A stretch of 62,989 nucleotides of DNA from Deinococcus aquatilis DSM 23025. Lineage in GTDB: Bacteria; Deinococcota; Deinococci; Deinococcales; Deinococcaceae. The translations under genes and the position numbers were made by a program. Each line of letters begins with the position of its first letter. Within the stretch, counting starts at the first letter, position 1. The stretch spans positions 1 to 62,989 of the forward strand of contig NZ_KB899721.1 in assembly GCF_000378445.1 (NCBI RefSeq), written 5' to 3'. A model generated the notes under the pieces. It did no database searches. It was not told the origin of the DNA and saw nothing but the letters and a program-made list of their open reading frames with translations. Of the stretch, positions 60,773 through 62,989 are shown one piece after another.

Positions 60773-61127
60773 GGGGGAAGTTTGACAGGTTCGGCCAAGG
60801 GAACCGAATGGGGGAAGGCCACCACTTGCACAGTGTCTCGTGACGGACCGCTTGCGCCGCGTTACCGCAGCAATTCTTGAGCATCCCGGTGACTCAGGGG
60901 AAGGTGGGAGGAGGGTCAGAACGCATGTTGGATGAGGGTTGCCCTGAATCGGTGGCGGTGGTCGGGCGTGCGGTCGGTTAAGGGCGGACTCCCGGCTGCG
61001 TTAAGCCAGTGCAGTCCTCGTTCCGTTGAGCGTACGCCGCCTTGCTCCCGGTTTGGATGGGGCAAATCCGTCTCTAGGCGCCTGTGGGTCAGGGTGGCCG
61101 AGTCTGTACGGCCAGCCGGATCAGGCG
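60773..61127. other. Gene-free stretch upstream of the XPB operon
   Basis: No supported gene. A minus-strand frame near 60930-61080 (LPHPNREQGGVRSTERGLHW) has coding-like composition but could not be assigned and may be a remnant. The promoter of the XPB operon should lie close to 60773-60830, but no clear boxes stand out. Confidence 0.35.
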
Positions 61128-61403
61128 TCACGTCCGCTCGCCTGGAAAGCTGATGGTGCTGAGCCAGCGGCGTAACCGCTCCGTCAGGGCGCGGGGCAAG
61201 GGACGGGCGAGCCGCTGTAATTCGCTGGGAGGGCCGAACAACACCACAGTGGTCAGGAGCCCCGCGCCAATCAGGAGTTCGAGCGTAAACAGCGCCAACG
61301 GAGGAATTCCAGCCGTGCGAAGCGCAGAAAGCACTCCGAACATCACGGTGCCGATTCCCAGACCGCAGGCCAGGCCCACCGCATAGGCCCGCACAATTTC
61401 CAC
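61128..61403 (-). CDS. Small membrane protein
   Basis: 91 residues with two membrane helices (YAVGLACGLGIGTVMFGVLSAL and LALFTLELLIGAGLLTTVVLF) and a basic C-terminal tail (RLARPLPRALTERLRRWL), which should lie in the cytoplasm. It is 26 bp after the next upstream small gene, so the two may be one unit. No family recognised. Confidence 0.55.
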   Translation of the reverse strand: MEIVRAYAVGLACGLGIGTVMFGVLSALRTAGIPPLALFTLELLIGAGLLTTVVLFGPPSELQRLARPLPRALTERLRRWLSTISFPGERT

Positions 61404-61428
61404 GCCGCCCCCTCAATGATGCGGTGGG

Positions 61429-61647
61429 TCACCACCACGTGGCTTTGCGGCCTCCAGCGGTCCACAGGCGGGACAGCAGCTGATGCCCAACGAAATACGG
61501 CGCCTCCTGACCCGGCTGAAAGCCCCGCCCCTGCAGGACGACGTGTTGAGTGGCGGACCGGGGAAGGACTTCTGCGACCCACCGCCCGATGGCGCCGCGC
61601 CCACTGAGTTGAAGAGGTTCACCTTCCAGAAGGTGAACCACTCGCAT
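61429..61647 (-). CDS. Small hypothetical protein
   Basis: 72 residues (MRVVHLLEGEPLQLSGRGAI...). GGAAG lies a few bases before ATG 61647. It contains VLQGRGFQPGQEAPYFVGHQLLSRLW and precedes the small membrane protein gene at short distance. No homology was recognised. Confidence 0.45.
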   Translation of the reverse strand: MRVVHLLEGEPLQLSGRGAIGRWVAEVLPRSATQHVVLQGRGFQPGQEAPYFVGHQLLSRLWTAGGRKATWW

Positions 61648-61975
61648 GACCTCTTCCGTTGAGTTGAGGAATCCGGCTGCGGACGGACAGCAAATTCAAC
61701 GCTTGTGATAGCGGTGCCCTGCTGACCTCCATCAGTGGGCTTGTCCAGAACGCCACCTGACACCCCCGGATTCTTATCAAAGCTTACAGTCTGACCCTCT
61801 GCCATGGCTACCAAGGAGGCCTGAGGGGAGTGGAGGCGAGGTGATCGGTGGGACTGCCTCAGTTTTACGGCTCTTCCGCGGTTCCGCCACAGAATATGGC
61901 TCTGGTATGAATGTGGGTAGCAACGCGCCCGAGGTTCTGCAAGGGCACTGCCCACTTGCTTACTGCTTTCAGTCC
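61648..61975. other. Region between small genes and the IS-interrupted gene
   Basis: No strong gene. A minus-strand frame starting at 61805 (MAEGQTVSFDKNPGVSGGVL) runs for ~60 residues, but without a ribosome site, and cannot be assigned. Confidence 0.3.
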
Positions 61976-62512
61976 CTAGCTCAAAGAGGAGCTTTCTCGT
62001 AGCAGCAGCTTTGCTTTCTGTGCCACCAGGCGCCGCTCCCCGTCCATCTTGCCCAAGGCGTTCCGCTGCAGCTCTTCAAGGGTCTCGAAGGGCAAACCCA
62101 TCAGTTCTTGGGCACTGATTTTGAGCAGAAACTGCACTGATTTCGCCAAATCCTCCAGCGTCAATGGCTGAGTTGAGACCAGTTCCTCTTCAACGAGCGT
62201 GCGCTGCCTGATATCCGCCTTGGTCTGCTCGATAACCCGGCTGGGTTTGACCCCGTCCGGCCAGCTGTACTTGCCGCTGCCGTACGTGCGGACCACATCG
62301 ACGATCAGGGCACCCTTGCTGCGGACGCGGGTGCGGTAATCGGAATTCAGGATGGCTCTGGCCAACTCTGCGCCCTCCTTGACGTTGGCGGGGAATTCCA
62401 TGGCCAGCTTCTCTGCGGGTCCTCTGGCCAATCCTGCATCAATGAGCATCTGCGTGAGCTGACTGTCCGCTTCCCGGGTCGCCTCACCGAAGACGTAGGT
62501 TACTGAAAAGGG
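61976..62512 (-). pseudogene. C-terminal part of a gene interrupted by an IS200/IS605 element
   Basis: About 175 residues remain (FSVTYVFGEATREADSQLTQ... to LLLRESSSLS). LLIDAGL-type text (QMLIDAGLARGPAEKLAMEFPANVKEGAELARAIL...GKYSWPDGVKPS) resembles the C-terminal block of plasmid-type replication initiators (a helical 'GLxxxxAxxLxxxxPxxV' region followed by a short 'GxYxxP' element), but this is a guess. A continuous frame extends upstream to 62878, but there it is the antisense of the transposase. The true upstream part is beyond the window. Confidence 0.35.
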
Positions 62513-62989
62513 TCTGGGCGGAAAGCCCAGGGATTTATCCCTGGGATGGATAGCCCAGCCGCCCGAAGGGCGGGGTGCTGATGCTGAAGGCTGAATCCAA
62601 AGCCCTACGCCACCTTCCAACTGGGCTACACTGTGGATGTGCCGACGCCTTACGTTCACAAAAACGCCTCTGTGTCGCTGCTGCGATACCACTTCGTGTT
62701 TTGTCCGAAGCGGCGCAGAAAGGTACTGGTGAATGCTGTTGCACAACGACTCCGAGAGCTGCTGGAGTCGAAGACCGCCGAACTGGGCTGGACGATTGTG
62801 GCGCTGGAAATCATGCCGGATCACGTTCACCTCTTCCTCGGCACCGACCCGGATGTATCGCCCACTCAGGTGATGCACGCCATCAAGGGCTACACCTCCC
62901 GCGTGTTGCGTCAGGAATTCCCGCAGTTGCAGACGATGCCAGGACTTTGGACGCGCTCCTACTGGGTCAGCACGGCAGGCAACGTCAGC
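62513..62989 (+). mobile_element. IS200/IS605-type element, left part
   Basis: The left end has the subterminal hairpins expected of this family: CTGGGC/GCCCAG (62514-62519 and 62525-62530), CCCAGGGAT/ATCCCTGGG (62526-62534 and 62537-62545) and CCGCCC-GAA-GGGCGG (62559-62573). The first two overlap and are alternatives. The exact cleavage point was not fixed. The right end and any tnpB gene lie outside the window. Confidence 0.75.
62639..62989 (+). CDS. tnpA: IS200/IS605 Y1 transposase TnpA, 3' end outside the window
   Basis: 117 residues from GTG 62639 with no stop before the window edge. LLRYHFVFCPKRRRKVL and the metal-binding HUH motif EIMPDHVHLFLG are diagnostic, followed by KGYTSRVLRQEFP and LWTRSYWVSTAG. 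The catalytic Tyr would lie just after the window edge. It moves single-stranded DNA and recognises the end hairpins. Confidence 0.9.
   Translation, partial: MPTPYVHKNASVSLLRYHFVFCPKRRRKVLVNAVAQRLRELLESKTAELGWTIVALEIMPDHVHLFLGTDPDVSPTQVMHAIKGYTSRVLRQEFPQLQTMPGLWTRSYWVSTAGNVS

Noticed and set aside
61976..62878. A 300-residue gene
   Set aside because: The first ~120 residues are the antisense of the TnpA gene and its end hairpins; only the C-terminal part resembles a real protein.
1..62989. CRISPR arrays, rRNA and tRNA genes
   Set aside because: No regularly spaced direct repeats, and no conserved rRNA segments or tRNA cloverleaf arms, were noticed on either strand. A tRNA scan could still find one that was missed.

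Overview
This is a high-GC window that reads as Deinococcus or a close relative. The evidence is the set of Deinococcus-type insertion sequences, an XPB-type helicase operon, many genes that seem to be read from leaderless mRNAs (a TANNNT box 5-7 nt before the start codon), and the secreted-protein families present. No rRNA, tRNA or CRISPR array was seen.

Layout. 1-7245 is an insertion-sequence graveyard: an IS630-type fragment, an IS5-type remnant split by an IS4-type element with perfect 18-bp ends, an IS982-type element, an IS4-like 5' fragment, a frameshifted second IS982-like transposase, and an intact IS630-type element whose two frames join at an A7 slippery run. Inside it lies an AT-rich foreign gene for a secreted HExxH protein next to a long, attC-like palindrome. 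The intact IS630 copy cuts off the 3' end of a ytfQ-like sugar-binding protein gene, whose divergent neighbour is a DeoR regulator (8480-9238). 9251-21675 is ordinary chromosomal content: two secreted proteins, a short topoisomerase I, a histidine kinase/response regulator pair, a YidD-like protein, a DUF4174 protein, an ABC exporter and ethanolamine ammonia-lyase (eutBC). 22237-39185 is a carbohydrate region: a beta-helix lipoprotein facing a long minus-strand operon, lacI-type regulator > peptide-type ABC importer (with a fused permease-ATPase) > GH4 glycosidase > nagB > N-acetylglucosamine kinase > MOSC protein > GH3 beta-glucosidase. This looks like uptake and breakdown of (amino-sugar) oligosaccharides. 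An acetyl-xylan-esterase-like gene lies beyond the regulator.

39580-49730 is the most interesting part. It resembles a ribosomally made, modified peptide (RiPP) locus. A 70-residue precursor carries the lasso-peptide leader motif YxxPxLxxxGxxxxxT. It heads a minus-strand gene series with two paralogous lipoproteins, three phage-tail-collar (MdpB-like) proteins and a Tat-type binding protein. Next to these are a PqqD-like recognition protein, a nucleotidyltransferase fused to a lasso B2 leader peptidase, and an HprK-like kinase. No lasso cyclase (asparagine-synthetase-like) gene is present in the window, and the predicted core lacks an acidic residue at positions 7-9, so the product is probably not a normal lasso peptide. 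Phosphorylation is a reasonable guess.

50391-56169 holds a small conserved-looking gene and a branched-chain amino-acid ABC operon (livKHMGF) with its GntR regulator and a good palindromic operator. 56317-60772 is an XPB helicase operon. The right end has small genes, the 3' part of a gene of uncertain (possibly replication-initiator) type, and an IS200/IS605 element that interrupts it and runs off the window.
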